Numbered from the stretch's first letter, positions 32,532-42,187 are shown. The stretch is 64,000 nucleotides of DNA from Proteinivorax hydrogeniformans (GCF_040515995.1 NZ_CP159485.1:1116001-1180000), one strand, 5' to 3'. The notes: generated by a model not told the origin, from the letters alone. Translations and numbers: made by a program.

Positions 32532-33065
32532 ATGAGAAAGAGTTTTGTTAAAAAATTAGTTATGCTATCGCTGTTTATTGCTATGGCCACTATTCTTACG
32601 TTTATTGAGGGTAGGATAGCACCACTAGCCTCCCTGTTTATGGGGCAACCTGTAAAGCTTGGGTTGGCAAATATTTTCACACTAACTACACTAACCTTAT
32701 ACGGCGTTAAAAGTGGTTTTGTCGTTGGAGTTATGCGAGTTATATTAGCTTCCTTTTTATCAGGCAAGTTTTTAACCCCAGTTTTCTATCTAAGTTTTGG
32801 AGGGGCAGTTTTAAGTACGCTGTGCATGGCTTTAGCTATAACCTTTTTAAATAAACATCTAAGCAACGTAGGAATTAGTTTAATAGGCGCAGTAACCCAT
32901 AACATAGCACAAATTATTGTGGTTATTTACCTTTTAGAAACGCCACTAGCTGCCATCTCTCAGCCACTTCTTATAGCATTAGCTATTCCTACTGGGATTT
33001 TTGTCGGAGTTTCAACAAACTTTGTTACAAAGGCATTAAATGGCGCTAAAATAGCAGGAATCTAA
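32532..33065 (+). CDS. Gx transporter family protein (heptaprenyl diphosphate synthase component I-like)
   Basis: A 177-residue membrane protein with about five or six hydrophobic segments, of the PF07456 type. It resembles small ECF S-components: the MGQPVKLGLANIFTLTTL segment near residues 36-53 is conserved. The historical name comes from heptaprenyl diphosphate synthase, though transport is more likely. The ATG at 32532 is chosen rather than a GTG at 32523. Its usual partners, NusG-II and ApbE, are directly upstream. Substrate unknown. Confidence 0.82.
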   Translation: MRKSFVKKLVMLSLFIAMATILTFIEGRIAPLASLFMGQPVKLGLANIFTLTTLTLYGVKSGFVVGVMRVILASFLSGKFLTPVFYLSFGGAVLSTLCMALAITFLNKHLSNVGISLIGAVTHNIAQIIVVIYLLETPLAAISQPLLIALAIPTGIFVGVSTNFVTKALNGAKIAGI

Positions 33066-33140
33066 AGACAAATGTTGAATTATTTAATAATAGTATAGTA
33101 TTACTCTACTATTAACTTATCTGAAAAAGGCGGGAGACGT

Positions 33141-33392
33141 ATGCGAAACAATGCTTTAAATCCATTTTTGTTAATACTTTTTATTGTTATCGGTGCTATG
33201 TTAGGGAATGTGATCGCAATTATCTTAGGTAGCAGTATCCCACTCCTAAGTGAAGGAAGTTCGGTAGGCTTAGAAACTACCACCCTAGACTTAATGGTGT
33301 TTTCGTTAGATTTTGGCTTTAAAATCAGCCTGAATTTAGCAAGTATAATTGGTATTTTTCTATCTATTATTTTCTATAAAAAGTTTATTTAA
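33141..33392 (+). CDS. DUF4321 membrane protein
   Basis: An 83-residue protein with two hydrophobic segments (about 8-28 and 60-80) and the GLETTTLDLMVFSLDFGFKI segment characteristic of the DUF4321 family, found just upstream of maf in many Clostridia. The role is unknown. AAGGCGGGAG lies before the ATG. The maf start is 17 bases on. Confidence 0.8.
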   Translation: MRNNALNPFLLILFIVIGAMLGNVIAIILGSSIPLLSEGSSVGLETTTLDLMVFSLDFGFKISLNLASIIGIFLSIIFYKKFI

Positions 33393-33409
33393 AGGAGACT
33401 TGAAAATAG

Positions 33410-33979
33410 GTGCTAATTTTAGCTTCTAAATCACCAAGAAGGAGGGAGATATTAAATAAACTCCCTCTTAAATATCAGGTTATTTCATCTAACGTCAACG
33501 AGAAAAAGTTCTCAGAAAAAAATCCAGCTGAGCTAAGTAAAAGTTTAGCTATTGCAAAAGCGATAGAAGTTAGTAGTAAAACAAAAGATTACGTGCTTGC
33601 CGCCGATACTGTGGTTAGCTTTGATGGGAATATTTTAGGAAAACCCTCTAGCTTAGAACAGTGTAGGATGGTTTTGCAAATGTTATCTGCCAACAAGCAT
33701 TATGTAATCACTGGGGTAGCTCTTTGCTTTGAAGGCACAGTGATAGATGCCTTTTACGAGACAACCTCGGTCTATTTTAAACCGTTATCAAACCAAATAA
33801 TAGAGTGGTATATATCCACTGAGGAGCCGTTTGATAAAGCTGGCGGTTATGGTATACAAGGAAAAGGCGGAGTTTTTGTAGAAAGAATAGAAGGTTGCTT
33901 CTATAATGTAATGGGGCTGCCCCTTAGCAGGACATCAGAGTTGTTAACACATCATGGTATTATGAAGTGGGGCAATTAA
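33410..33979 (+). CDS. maf: Maf family nucleotide pyrophosphatase
   Basis: A 189-residue house-cleaning nucleoside-triphosphate pyrophosphatase (YhdE/Maf type), acting on dTTP, UTP or modified pyrimidine nucleotides. It begins LILASKSPRR, with LAADTVVSFDG and KAGGYGIQGKGG as the remaining signatures. GTG start at 33410 follows AAAGGAGA. It lies upstream of radC and mre genes, the standard arrangement in Bacillus and Clostridia. Confidence 0.94.
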   Translation: MLILASKSPRRREILNKLPLKYQVISSNVNEKKFSEKNPAELSKSLAIAKAIEVSSKTKDYVLAADTVVSFDGNILGKPSSLEQCRMVLQMLSANKHYVITGVALCFEGTVIDAFYETTSVYFKPLSNQIIEWYISTEEPFDKAGGYGIQGKGGVFVERIEGCFYNVMGLPLSRTSELLTHHGIMKWGN

Positions 33980-33998
33980 GATTAAGGAGTGGTGTCTG

Positions 33999-34682
33999 AT
34001 GTCTGGCTACACTATAAAAGATTTACCCTCGGAGGAAAAGCCAAGGGAAAGAATGTTAAAGTATGGAAGCGCAGCGCTTTCGGATACAGAACTTGTAGCA
34101 ATCATTCTTAGGACAGGAACAGCTGGCAACTCTGTGCTAGAGGTTGCCAGAAGCTTACTTACACAATACAATGGTTTAGAGAATCTAATTGAAGCTGACA
34201 TAGAACAACTATGTAAAGTTAAAGGTATAGGAGTTGCAAAAGCCGTTCAAGTTAAGGCGGCTTTGGAACTAGCAAAGCGAGGAAAAGGTAAAGTAGCTGA
34301 GCGAAATAAAAGACCAATAACTTGCCCTGACGATGTATATGAAGCAGTTCAGCAGTACGTTACCAAAAGGCAAGAACATTTTGTAGTGTTATTACTTACA
34401 ACTAAGAATACAATTATTTCCTCTGAGGAGATTTCAAAAGGTGGAATAAATATCGCCAGCGTATTTCCCAGGGAAGTTTTCAATAAAGCTATTGTAAAAA
34501 ATGCGGCTAGAATAATCCTCAGCCATAATCACCCCAGTGGCGATCCAACCCCCAGCCCGGAAGATATTGCTATAACAAAAAGGTTAGCTAAGGCTGGAGA
34601 AGAGCTGGGAATAAAGGTGCTTGACCATGTGATAGTTGGGCGAGACGGGTACGTGAGTCTGACAGATAGAGGTTTATTTTAA
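33999..34682 (+). CDS. radC: RadC family JAB-domain protein
   Basis: A 227-residue protein. Residues 1-100 hold a helix-hairpin-helix-like region; the C-terminal JAMM metal domain has HNHPSGDPTPSPED at about 174-187, with the catalytic E at about 116-150. Despite the name, a direct role in recombinational repair is doubtful. AAGGAGTGG precedes the ATG. Its position between maf and mreB is conserved. Confidence 0.93.
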   Translation: MSGYTIKDLPSEEKPRERMLKYGSAALSDTELVAIILRTGTAGNSVLEVARSLLTQYNGLENLIEADIEQLCKVKGIGVAKAVQVKAALELAKRGKGKVAERNKRPITCPDDVYEAVQQYVTKRQEHFVVLLLTTKNTIISSEEISKGGINIASVFPREVFNKAIVKNAARIILSHNHPSGDPTPSPEDIAITKRLAKAGEELGIKVLDHVIVGRDGYVSLTDRGLF

Positions 34683-34692
34683 TTAGGTGGTG

Positions 34693-34749
34693 ATGGGTAT
34701 AGGACAGGATAAAATTTCAATTAATGACAAAAAACACATTACAAATTAA
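34693..34749 (+). CDS. Possible 18-residue peptide
   Basis: ATG at 34693 with AGGTGG at 34685-34690 just before, reading MGIGQDKISINDKKHITN and a TAA. It lies between radC and mreB. It may be chance. Confidence 0.2.
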   Translation: MGIGQDKISINDKKHITN

Positions 34750-34805
34750 AGTGAAATCGTATTAGAATATAGATAAGCTTAATTTTGAAGGGAGAAATGA
34801 CCAAA

Positions 34806-35840
34806 GTGTTAAACTATTTTTCAAGTGATATAGGAATTGATCTAGGAACAGCAAACACATTTGTTTATGTTAAAGGAAAAGGGATTGTTTTAAGGGAGCC
34901 TTCAGTTGTAGCAATCCAAAAGGGTAAAGAAAAGGAGAAGGTTTTGGCTGTTGGTGAAGACGCTAAAAAGATGATTGGTCGTACACCAGGAAACATAGTT
35001 GCCATAAGGCCTATGAAAGATGGAGTTATCGCCGATTTTGACATAACTCAAGAAATGCTACAATACTTCATTGGGCAAGCTTACAAAAAAAATGTACTTA
35101 AAAGAAAACCAAGGGTAGTAGTATGTGTACCTTCAGGAGTTACTGAGGTTGAAAAGAGAGCAGTTCAAGAGGCAACAGAACAAGCAGGAGCTAGAGAGGC
35201 TCACTTAATTGAAGAACCTATGGCTGCCGCCATAGGAGCTGGGCTGCCTGTAGGAGAACCAACAGGTAGCATGATTGTAGATATCGGTGGAGGTACTACT
35301 GATGTTGCAATTATTTCGTTAGGTGGAATTGTCACCCATAAATCTATTCGAATTGGTGGCGATGAAATGGACGAGTCGATAGTACATTACATCAAAAGAA
35401 AATATAACTTAATGATCGGTGATAGAACTGCTGAAGACATAAAAATGTCTATTGGTTCTGCTTATCCAGAAGAAGGAGAGCAGACTATGGATATTAGAGG
35501 AAGGGACCTAGTAACAGGCCTTCCTAAAAATCAGCCTGTCACTGTAAATGAGATTAACGCTGCAATGAAAGAGCCAATAACAGCAATTTTAGAAGCGATA
35601 AAAATTACATTAGAAAAAACTCCTCCAGAGCTAGCAGCAGATATTATGGACAAAGGTATAGTGATGACAGGTGGGGGAGCTATGTTAAATGACCTTGATA
35701 GGCTTATTTCAGAGGAAACAGGTATGCCGGTAATGGTAGCGGAAAACCCTTTGGACTCTGTAGTCTTAGGTGCGGGAAATGTCTTAGATAATCTAGAACT
35801 TTTAAAAAGAGTTTCGCTAGATTCAAAACCAGCTAGGTAG
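34806..35840 (+). CDS. mreB: Rod shape-determining protein MreB
   Basis: Actin-like cytoskeletal ATPase that guides lateral wall synthesis. The 344-residue protein shows the phosphate 1 motif [15 protein letters not shown], phosphate 2 [16 protein letters not shown] and the adenosine motif [13 protein letters not shown]. The GTG at 34806 gives the family N terminus [14 protein letters not shown] and is 11 bases from AAGGGAG (34788-34794); an ATG at 34797 is only 2 bases from it and a TTG at 34785 precedes it. First gene of mreBCD. Confidence 0.95.
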   Translation: MLNYFSSDIGIDLGTANTFVYVKGKGIVLREPSVVAIQKGKEKEKVLAVGEDAKKMIGRTPGNIVAIRPMKDGVIADFDITQEMLQYFIGQAYKKNVLKRKPRVVVCVPSGVTEVEKRAVQEATEQAGAREAHLIEEPMAAAIGAGLPVGEPTGSMIVDIGGGTTDVAIISLGGIVTHKSIRIGGDEMDESIVHYIKRKYNLMIGDRTAEDIKMSIGSAYPEEGEQTMDIRGRDLVTGLPKNQPVTVNEINAAMKEPITAILEAIKITLEKTPPELAADIMDKGIVMTGGGAMLNDLDRLISEETGMPVMVAENPLDSVVLGAGNVLDNLELLKRVSLDSKPAR

Positions 35841-35866
35841 TAGTTTGCTTTGGGGAGGAGGAACTA

Positions 35867-36721
35867 ATGGGTAATATTCAGCCAAGATACAAAAAGATAA
35901 TTAATATTGTGATAATATTTATCATTCTTAGTTTAATCATGAGTTGGTCAACCAACGATTCTGCCAAAGTTTCGTTTATTGAACAGTCGATTAATCAGCT
36001 GGTTCTTCCTTTTCAGAAAGCAATGACTTACACCAGTAATGCAATTGGCGATACATTTTATTTTTTCTCTGATTTAAGAAATGTTTATGGCGAGAACAAG
36101 GTTCTTAAGGAGGAACTAAATAGGTTAAGTCATCTCGAGGCAGAGCTAGATGAGGTAAGGCAGGAGAACAGTCGTCTTTATGATCTTTTAGATTTCCATC
36201 AATCCCATGATTATACCACCACACCGGCGAGGGTAATCTCGCGCAGTCAGCAGGCGTGGTATTCCAATATCACAATCGATAAAGGTAGTGCTCATGGCAT
36301 AGAAAAAGATATGCCTGTGGTCACTGATGCAGGACTTGTGGGCAGGGTTGTAGAGGTCTCTTATAGCACTTCTAAAGTAATGCTAGCGATAAGCCCTAAT
36401 AGTAGGGTTAGTGGACTGGTTCAAAGAAGTAGAGACAACACTTTAGTAACTCCTCACGAACAAACCACTGGCTATTTACAAGCTAGCAGAATGTTCTATG
36501 ATGGAGATGTAGAAGTTGGAGATAAAATTATCACTTCAGATCTAACTGGAGTATTTCCAAAAGGGATTGTGATTGGGGAGGTAGTTGATTTAGTAGATAC
36601 CCCTAACGCCGTTGAAAAAACTGCTGTTCTTAAGCCGGCGGTCGATTTTGAGCGGTTAGAGGAAGTGTTAATCGTTGTGGATTATGTACATGCAACAGAA
36701 GAGTTAGAGGGTGAAGAGTAA
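35867..36721 (+). CDS. mreC: Rod shape-determining protein MreC
   Basis: A 284-residue protein with an N-terminal membrane helix (about 11-29), a coiled coil (about 65-105, ENKVLKEELNRLSHLEAEL) and a C-terminal double beta-barrel domain (GLVGRVVEV, SDLTGVFPKGIVIGEVV). It links MreB to wall enzymes outside the membrane. GGGGAGGAGG precedes the ATG. It overlaps mreD by one base. Confidence 0.94.
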   Translation: MGNIQPRYKKIINIVIIFIILSLIMSWSTNDSAKVSFIEQSINQLVLPFQKAMTYTSNAIGDTFYFFSDLRNVYGENKVLKEELNRLSHLEAELDEVRQENSRLYDLLDFHQSHDYTTTPARVISRSQQAWYSNITIDKGSAHGIEKDMPVVTDAGLVGRVVEVSYSTSKVMLAISPNSRVSGLVQRSRDNTLVTPHEQTTGYLQASRMFYDGDVEVGDKIITSDLTGVFPKGIVIGEVVDLVDTPNAVEKTAVLKPAVDFERLEEVLIVVDYVHATEELEGEE

Positions 36722-37218
36722 TGGGAGGCTTAATATCAATATTAGTTATATTAGTACTAGTTACTTTACAGGGCAGCTTTCTGCCCTTGTTTTCTATAAA
36801 TGGCATAGTGGCAGACTTGTCGTTAATCTTTATAGTAATGTTATCGCTAAAAAAAGGTAACACATATACGCTACTTTTAGCTGCCTGGGCAGGTCTTTTA
36901 CAGGATGTTGTGTTTTTGGACTTTATCGGCGTTAACATTGCAGCTAAAGTGTTTACCAGCTATATAATAATAAACTTCAAAGATTACTATTATAAAGACA
37001 ATCTTTTAATGACTCTTTTAACTTTAGTTTATGCTACCTTTATACATCAGGGAATTACCCACTATTTTATGACTTTTGTAGATATGGTCGATTTTGGCTA
37101 TTACCAAGTGTTGTTAAATTACTTTGCCCCCTTACTTATACTAAATTTAATAACGCTTATTATATTTTATTTACCATTAAAGAAGTTTATATCTTGTAAA
37201 AACTTCTACCAAGTATAA
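36721..37218 (+). CDS. mreD: Rod shape-determining protein MreD
   Basis: A 165-residue integral membrane protein with five to six hydrophobic segments, the usual size for MreD. GLLQDVVFLDFIGVNIAAK (around residue 60) matches the family's conserved G-L-x-x-D segment. It is coupled to mreC through TAATG and followed by the PBP2 gene. Confidence 0.92.
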   Translation: MGGLISILVILVLVTLQGSFLPLFSINGIVADLSLIFIVMLSLKKGNTYTLLLAAWAGLLQDVVFLDFIGVNIAAKVFTSYIIINFKDYYYKDNLLMTLLTLVYATFIHQGITHYFMTFVDMVDFGYYQVLLNYFAPLLILNLITLIIFYLPLKKFISCKNFYQV

Positions 37219-37234
37219 AGAGAGGTAAATATCC

Positions 37235-39196
37235 ATGGCAGAGGTAAAATCAAATAGAGTTAATGGTATTATGATGGGGAGTTGTGTAATCGTAGCGGTG
37301 CTAATACTTCGGTTAGCTTTTTTACAGGTAATACAAGCAGATGAGTTAGCTGCAAGAGCAGATAGGAATAAGGAAAGGTTTGTTTATGAACCCGCCCCAA
37401 GGGGATTGATACTAACATCAGATGGTGAAGTAGTTGCTAACAGTAAACCAAGCTTTGACGTTCGTATCAACTTCATTGACCCACAAGAGCAACAGAGGGC
37501 GTTAGATTTTTTAAGCGATATCCTTAACTGGAGCGATGAAACCCTTAAAAGCAATCAAAAAAGGCTAGCTGAACACCGAAGGTATCACGAACCCGTGAAG
37601 CTACAAGGGGCTCGAAATATTCAAGACCAAGAACTTCTTTTTTCCATTGAGGAAAAAGTTTATAAATATCCAGCAATAGAGATAGTGGCAACTCCGGAAA
37701 GAAATTATCCTAAAAAAGACATGTTCCCCCAGTTATTGGGTGGAATAAAGGGTGATGGGCTGCCTCACGGCATTGCTTGGGACGAAGAAAAAAAAGAATA
37801 CACTAACGAAAAGAACAGCTTAGAAGCATACTGGAATGATGAGCTTTCGGGGATTGATGGCTACACGTTATGGGAGGTAGATAACGATAGTCGTCCCGTC
37901 GACATACTAGGACGGCAAAAAGCGACTCCGGGTAACAATCTTATTCTTACTGTAGACTCTCACCTACAAAGGGTTACTCAGGATGCTCTTGAGACAGTTA
38001 TCGAAAAAGAACAACAGTATCAGTTAAGAGATACCGATAATAACAGCGGAGTTATGAGAAATGGGGCTGCAGTGGTTCTTGATGTAAAAACTGGCGAAGT
38101 TTTAAGCATAGCCTCATACCCAACTTTTGATGCTAACAGGCTAAACAATGAATATGGCAATTTATTTGTGGAGTTTCAAGAGTTAGACGAGGAGTTAAAC
38201 AAGAAAGGAACAGGTGGGGCTCCTACCTCTAACTGGGAGGTTTTTAGACCGTTAAGGTGGAATCGTGGTATTGGATCTACTGCGAAAATGTTAACATCTA
38301 TTGCTGGGTTAGAAGAAGGAGTTATAACTCCTCATACAACATATATTGATAGAGGTGTTTATGAACCTAAAAACGAGCCAGGACGTAACCAAATTAGAAA
38401 CTTCAATAGAAGAGCTTTTGGCAGAGTAAACCTTTATGAAGCGATGACGGTATCCTCAAATGCATACTTCTTGTGGGTAACGGAACAGTTCCCAGGAGAT
38501 TACAAAGATCAAATGGAGGTCTTAGGGGAGTATGCAGAGCTTATGGGTCTAGGAGAAGGCTCTGGCTTAATAGGGGTTAGAGATGACCCTGGCACAGTCT
38601 TTGATAGCAGCAACCAAAGTGCTTTAAGTTTTACAATAGGGGCTCACAGTACAACTAGGTTTAACCTTATGGAAATGGCCAATTATATAGCTATGATAGC
38701 TAACGAAGGAGTTCAGTATCGCCCCAGGCTAATAGATAAAGTAACAGACTATGAAGGAAATGTGCTAAAGGAGTTTGAAAAAGAAGTGTTAAGGGAAGTG
38801 TCAGAGGATGAAATTTCTACTGAAACTTTTCAAGCTATAAAAGAAGCGATGTTAGGCGTTACTAAATATGGCTACCATGGCAATAGATCTGGCACAAGCG
38901 CTGCTTACTTTCATAATATGGACATCGATGTAGCTGGCAAGACGGGAACATCTCATGTAGGCACCGGTGTATACTCTCATGCCTGGTGGACAGGGTTTGC
39001 TCCATATGACGACCCAGAAATAGCAGTGATTGTTATGTTAGAGCATGGTAGAAGCTCATCAAATGCTTCAGAGGTTGCAAGTATAATCATTGATAATTAC
39101 TTTGATGATGAAACAGAAGAAACAGAAGAAACAGAAGAAACAGAAGAAACAGAAGAAACAGAAGAAACAGAAGAAACAGAAGAAGAAATAGAATAG
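37235..39196 (+). CDS. mrdA: Penicillin-binding protein 2, elongation transpeptidase
   Basis: Class B transpeptidase of the elongasome, 653 residues. A membrane helix lies at about 12-31, the PBP dimerisation domain follows, and the catalytic motifs are S348-T-A-K351 (SxxK), S407-S-N409 (SxN) and K569-T-G571 (KTG). The protein ends in eight tandem Thr-Glu-Glu triplets encoded by a 9-bp repeat (39113-39184), a highly acidic tail not normal for the family. It works with RodA and MreBCD. A terminator follows. Confidence 0.95.
   Translation: MAEVKSNRVNGIMMGSCVIVAVLILRLAFLQVIQADELAARADRNKERFVYEPAPRGLILTSDGEVVANSKPSFDVRINFIDPQEQQRALDFLSDILNWSDETLKSNQKRLAEHRRYHEPVKLQGARNIQDQELLFSIEEKVYKYPAIEIVATPERNYPKKDMFPQLLGGIKGDGLPHGIAWDEEKKEYTNEKNSLEAYWNDELSGIDGYTLWEVDNDSRPVDILGRQKATPGNNLILTVDSHLQRVTQDALETVIEKEQQYQLRDTDNNSGVMRNGAAVVLDVKTGEVLSIASYPTFDANRLNNEYGNLFVEFQELDEELNKKGTGGAPTSNWEVFRPLRWNRGIGSTAKMLTSIAGLEEGVITPHTTYIDRGVYEPKNEPGRNQIRNFNRRAFGRVNLYEAMTVSSNAYFLWVTEQFPGDYKDQMEVLGEYAELMGLGEGSGLIGVRDDPGTVFDSSNQSALSFTIGAHSTTRFNLMEMANYIAMIANEGVQYRPRLIDKVTDYEGNVLKEFEKEVLREVSEDEISTETFQAIKEAMLGVTKYGYHGNRSGTSAAYFHNMDIDVAGKTGTSHVGTGVYSHAWWTGFAPYDDPEIAVIVMLEHGRSSSNASEVASIIIDNYFDDETEETEETEETEETEETEETEETEEEIE
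39113..39184 (+). repeat. 9-bp microsatellite (ACAGAAGAA x8)
   Basis: Eight uninterrupted copies at the 3' end of the PBP2 gene. The unit is a multiple of three, so changes in copy number alter tail length without shifting the frame. Confidence 0.95.
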
Positions 39197-39203
39197 ATAT
39201 TTT

Positions 39204-39235
39204 AAAACGCTCCTTATTTAAAGGGGCGTTTTTTT
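39204..39235 (+). terminator. Terminator after the PBP2 gene
   Basis: AAAACGCTCC/GGGGCGTTTT stem with one G-U pair, 9-base loop, then T run. Confidence 0.88.
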
Positions 39236-39315
39236 AGAAACATTGGCTATAAAGAAGGATTTTGCAAAAAATTGACGAAATAAGATTATGAATAAAAAAA
39301 ATAGGGGCTATTAAG

Positions 39316-39930
39316 ATGAAAATTACAAGTTTTAACGTCAAGGGAAAAAACAATTCAGTAAAAATCACCTTAACAGGCAAAAATCCAAAATATTTTTGGG
39401 AGGAACTAGAAGGATACATCAAACAAAATGAGAAGTTCTTTAAAGGAGCCTCACTATTGATAGATGGTTTGCCGTTAGACTTTGATGAGACTCCTGCTAA
39501 GGGATTAGAAGAGCTTTATAATGTATCAATTAAATTAACCGGAAAAACCACGAAAACACTGCAAAATCACCTTGTAGCTACAAACAGTACCTATTATCAC
39601 CTAAAGACAATTAGATCTGGTCAGCGTTTTTTTTATGCCGGCGATGTAGTAGTGTTTGGCAATGTTAATAGCGGTGGTGAAATTTTAGCTTCTGGAAACA
39701 TTACTGTTACAAACTCTATAGGTGGACTTGTACATGCTGGTTATAATGGAGATAAAAAGTCGTTTGTAATTGCTGAAAAGCTACTGTCTCCACAAATTAG
39801 AATCGCAGACCATGTATTGCCAGTAGAGAAAGCATCTGAAAGCGCAATCAACGAGAAGGTTGTTGTATCAATTGCAGAGAAAGATATAGTTGTAAACGAA
39901 TTTAACGATGTTAACATGAAAGGAGATTGA
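39316..39930 (+). CDS. minC: Septum site-determining protein MinC
   Basis: FtsZ-ring inhibitor of 204 residues. The C-terminal beta-helix domain (about 98-200) contains RSGQRFFYAGDVVVFGNVNSG and GGEILASGNITV, the MinC_C hallmark; the N-terminal domain (1-90) is the FtsZ-interacting half. AGGGGC precedes the ATG. First gene of minCDE, 3 bases before minD. Confidence 0.93.
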   Translation: MKITSFNVKGKNNSVKITLTGKNPKYFWEELEGYIKQNEKFFKGASLLIDGLPLDFDETPAKGLEELYNVSIKLTGKTTKTLQNHLVATNSTYYHLKTIRSGQRFFYAGDVVVFGNVNSGGEILASGNITVTNSIGGLVHAGYNGDKKSFVIAEKLLSPQIRIADHVLPVEKASESAINEKVVVSIAEKDIVVNEFNDVNMKGD

Positions 39931-39933
39931 CAG

Positions 39934-40728
39934 ATGGGACAAACAATCGTAGTTACTTCAGGAAAAGGTGGGGTAGGTAAAACAACCACAACCGCAAACT
40001 TAGGAACAGCACTAGCTATGCTAAACAATAAGGTGGTTTTAATAGATGCTGACATCGGCTTAAGAAATCTAGATGTTGTTATGGGGCTTGAAAACAGAAT
40101 TGTCTATGATGTAGTTGATGTAGCGGAGGGAAGATGCCAGTTAAAACAGGCTCTTTTAAAAGATAAAAGGTTTGATGGTTTACATCTATTACCGGCGGCT
40201 CAAACTCGTGACAAGGATTCATTAGAGGCAGAGCAAATGGTTAAAATCTGTAAAGAGCTAGAACAGGATTTTGACTACATTTTAATCGATTGTCCTGCTG
40301 GTATAGAACAAGGTTTTAAAAATGCCATAGCACCTGCTAGTCGTGCTGTTATTGTAACGACTCCCGAAGTCTCAGCTGTGCGTGATGGAGATAGAGTAAT
40401 AGGGCTTTTAGAGGCTTCAGGTGTTGGGAAAGTTAACCTGTTAATTAACCGCTTAAAACCAGACATGGTTCAACGAGGCGATATGATGGATATCAGCGAT
40501 ATAGTAGACATTTTGTCTATCGACTTACTTGGCGTTATACCTGATGAAGAAAAAATCATTGTTTCTACCAACAAAGGTGAACCTGTGGTTATGGATCATA
40601 GTTGTAGGGCGTCCACTGGTTATAAAAATATAGCCCATCGAGTTATGGGCAAAAAAGTTCCTCTGATGCCGTTAGAAAATGAGAGCACCTTTAGAAAAAT
40701 ACTTAAAAAAATGGGCCTATCTAGTTAG
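39934..40728 (+). CDS. minD: Septum site-determining ATPase MinD
   Basis: A 264-residue ParA/MinD ATPase that recruits MinC to the membrane. The deviant Walker A is GKGGVGKT at residues 10-17; switch regions DADIGLRNLD and IDCPAGIE are clear. The C terminus (FRKILKKMGL) is an amphipathic membrane-targeting helix. It has a ribosome site AAGGAGA overlapping the minC end. Confidence 0.96.
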   Translation: MGQTIVVTSGKGGVGKTTTTANLGTALAMLNNKVVLIDADIGLRNLDVVMGLENRIVYDVVDVAEGRCQLKQALLKDKRFDGLHLLPAAQTRDKDSLEAEQMVKICKELEQDFDYILIDCPAGIEQGFKNAIAPASRAVIVTTPEVSAVRDGDRVIGLLEASGVGKVNLLINRLKPDMVQRGDMMDISDIVDILSIDLLGVIPDEEKIIVSTNKGEPVVMDHSCRASTGYKNIAHRVMGKKVPLMPLENESTFRKILKKMGLSS

Positions 40729-40738
40729 GGGGGAGATT

Positions 40739-40984
40739 ATGAACTTATTTAACAGAAAAAAAGAGAAAAGTTCAAAAGCTATTGCCAAGGATAGACTAAA
40801 ATTTGTGTTAATACATGATCGCTGCAAGATAACTCCGGATACTCTTGAAAAAATAAGAAAAGACATGCTAGCTGTATTAGATAAATACTTAGATATTGAT
40901 ACCGAGGGAACGGAAATTTTATTAAAAGATGACCGTAGCGAAACTACCTTAGAAGCAAACATTCCCATTTTAAAAAATCAATGA
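40739..40984 (+). CDS. minE: Cell division topological specificity factor MinE
   Basis: An 81-residue activator of MinD ATPase. N-terminal amphipathic helix (MNLFNRKK), then the MinD-binding stretch SSKAIAKDRLKFVLIHDRC and a C-terminal topological domain. The ATG at 40739 follows GGGGGGAG; the open frame to 40679 lies inside minD and is ignored. MinE presence implies an oscillating Min system, as in many Clostridia (Bacillus uses DivIVA instead). Confidence 0.94.
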   Translation: MNLFNRKKEKSSKAIAKDRLKFVLIHDRCKITPDTLEKIRKDMLAVLDKYLDIDTEGTEILLKDDRSETTLEANIPILKNQ

Positions 40985-41031
40985 TAATGTATAATATATA
41001 GTGATGATATTTTAAGTGGAGGAGGGCTACT

Positions 41032-42186
41032 TTGATAAAAAAACACGAACTACTTAATTTTGATGTTCCGCTATTTGTTGCTGTTCTTGTGCTTTCCGTT
41101 ATAGGGGTAATTATTGTAACTTCAGCCTCTCTTCCATATACGGTTGACTCGTTTAGCGAGCTAGTTCAGGCAATCTCTGAAATGCGCGTAAATTACTTTT
41201 CTAGGCAACTGACTTGGGTTGGTGTTGGCGTATTTTTAATGCTTTTTATGTGCACTTTTGACTACAGAGATCTAGGTAGACTTTCGGTGTTAATTTACAT
41301 AGTAAATTTAGGACTATTACTTATGGTTATTTTTGCAGGGCAGGAAGCTATGGGTGCACAGCGTTGGGTACAAATAGGATTTTTTCGACTTCAACCTTCA
41401 GAATTTGCCAAAATAGCAATAACTATAACCTTGGCAAAATATATTTCTAGAGAAGATGTCAAACTAAATAATCTCACAGATTTAATAGTTCCTGGCATAC
41501 ATGTAGGCATACCAATGCTGTTAATTTTTTTACAGCCAGATTTAGGAACATCTTTAGTATTTAGCGCTATAGTCTTTAGCATGGTATTTGCTGCAGGACT
41601 TAAATGGAGACATATTCTCATCTGTGTAGGAACTGGGGTTTTGGGAGCAGTCTTTGCTTTTTTCAAAGTTTTATCAGACTATCAAAGAAGTAGGTTAATA
41701 GTTTTCACCGATCCAGAGGCTCACTACCTTGGTGCAGGCTTTCAAGTTATCCAGTCAAAAATTGCAGTTGGAGCAGGTGGTATTTCCGATGGATCTCTCT
41801 GGGGGAAAGGGCTTTTTCAAGGGACCCAAAGCAAATTAAACTTTCTTCCAGAAGCTCAAACTGACTTCGTTTATTCCGTAATAGCCGAGGAGATGGGTAT
41901 GATCGGAGCTGTACTGGTACTGTTTTTGTTTTTGTTTATAATTTACAGGATCTTAGTAATAGCAGTTCAGGCTGATACCTTTGGGACTTATATATGTGTA
42001 GGCATAGCGGCGATCATGTCTTTTCAATTGTTAGTTAATGTTGGCATGACCCTATCTATGATGCCTGTTACTGGAATTCCTTTACCTTTTATAACCTATG
42101 GAGGAAGTACTTTCCTCTCTTCTGCTTTAGGGATAGGTTTAGTTCTAAATATCGGGATGAGAAAAGAGAAAGAAACATTATTTTAA
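41032..42186 (+). CDS. rodA: Peptidoglycan glycosyltransferase RodA (SEDS family)
   Basis: A 384-residue SEDS glycan polymerase with about ten membrane segments. GAQRWVQIGFFRLQPSEFAKIA (near residues 103-124) and a later GIPLPFITYGGSTFLSSALGIG are signatures. The catalytic Asp should lie in the outer loop region after residue 230 (LPEAQTDFVYSVIAEE). Start is TTG at 41032 after GGAGGAGG. With PBP2 nearby it forms the elongation synthase. Confidence 0.93.
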   Translation: MIKKHELLNFDVPLFVAVLVLSVIGVIIVTSASLPYTVDSFSELVQAISEMRVNYFSRQLTWVGVGVFLMLFMCTFDYRDLGRLSVLIYIVNLGLLLMVIFAGQEAMGAQRWVQIGFFRLQPSEFAKIAITITLAKYISREDVKLNNLTDLIVPGIHVGIPMLLIFLQPDLGTSLVFSAIVFSMVFAAGLKWRHILICVGTGVLGAVFAFFKVLSDYQRSRLIVFTDPEAHYLGAGFQVIQSKIAVGAGGISDGSLWGKGLFQGTQSKLNFLPEAQTDFVYSVIAEEMGMIGAVLVLFLFLFIIYRILVIAVQADTFGTYICVGIAAIMSFQLLVNVGMTLSMMPVTGIPLPFITYGGSTFLSSALGIGLVLNIGMRKEKETLF

Positions 42187-42187
42187 A

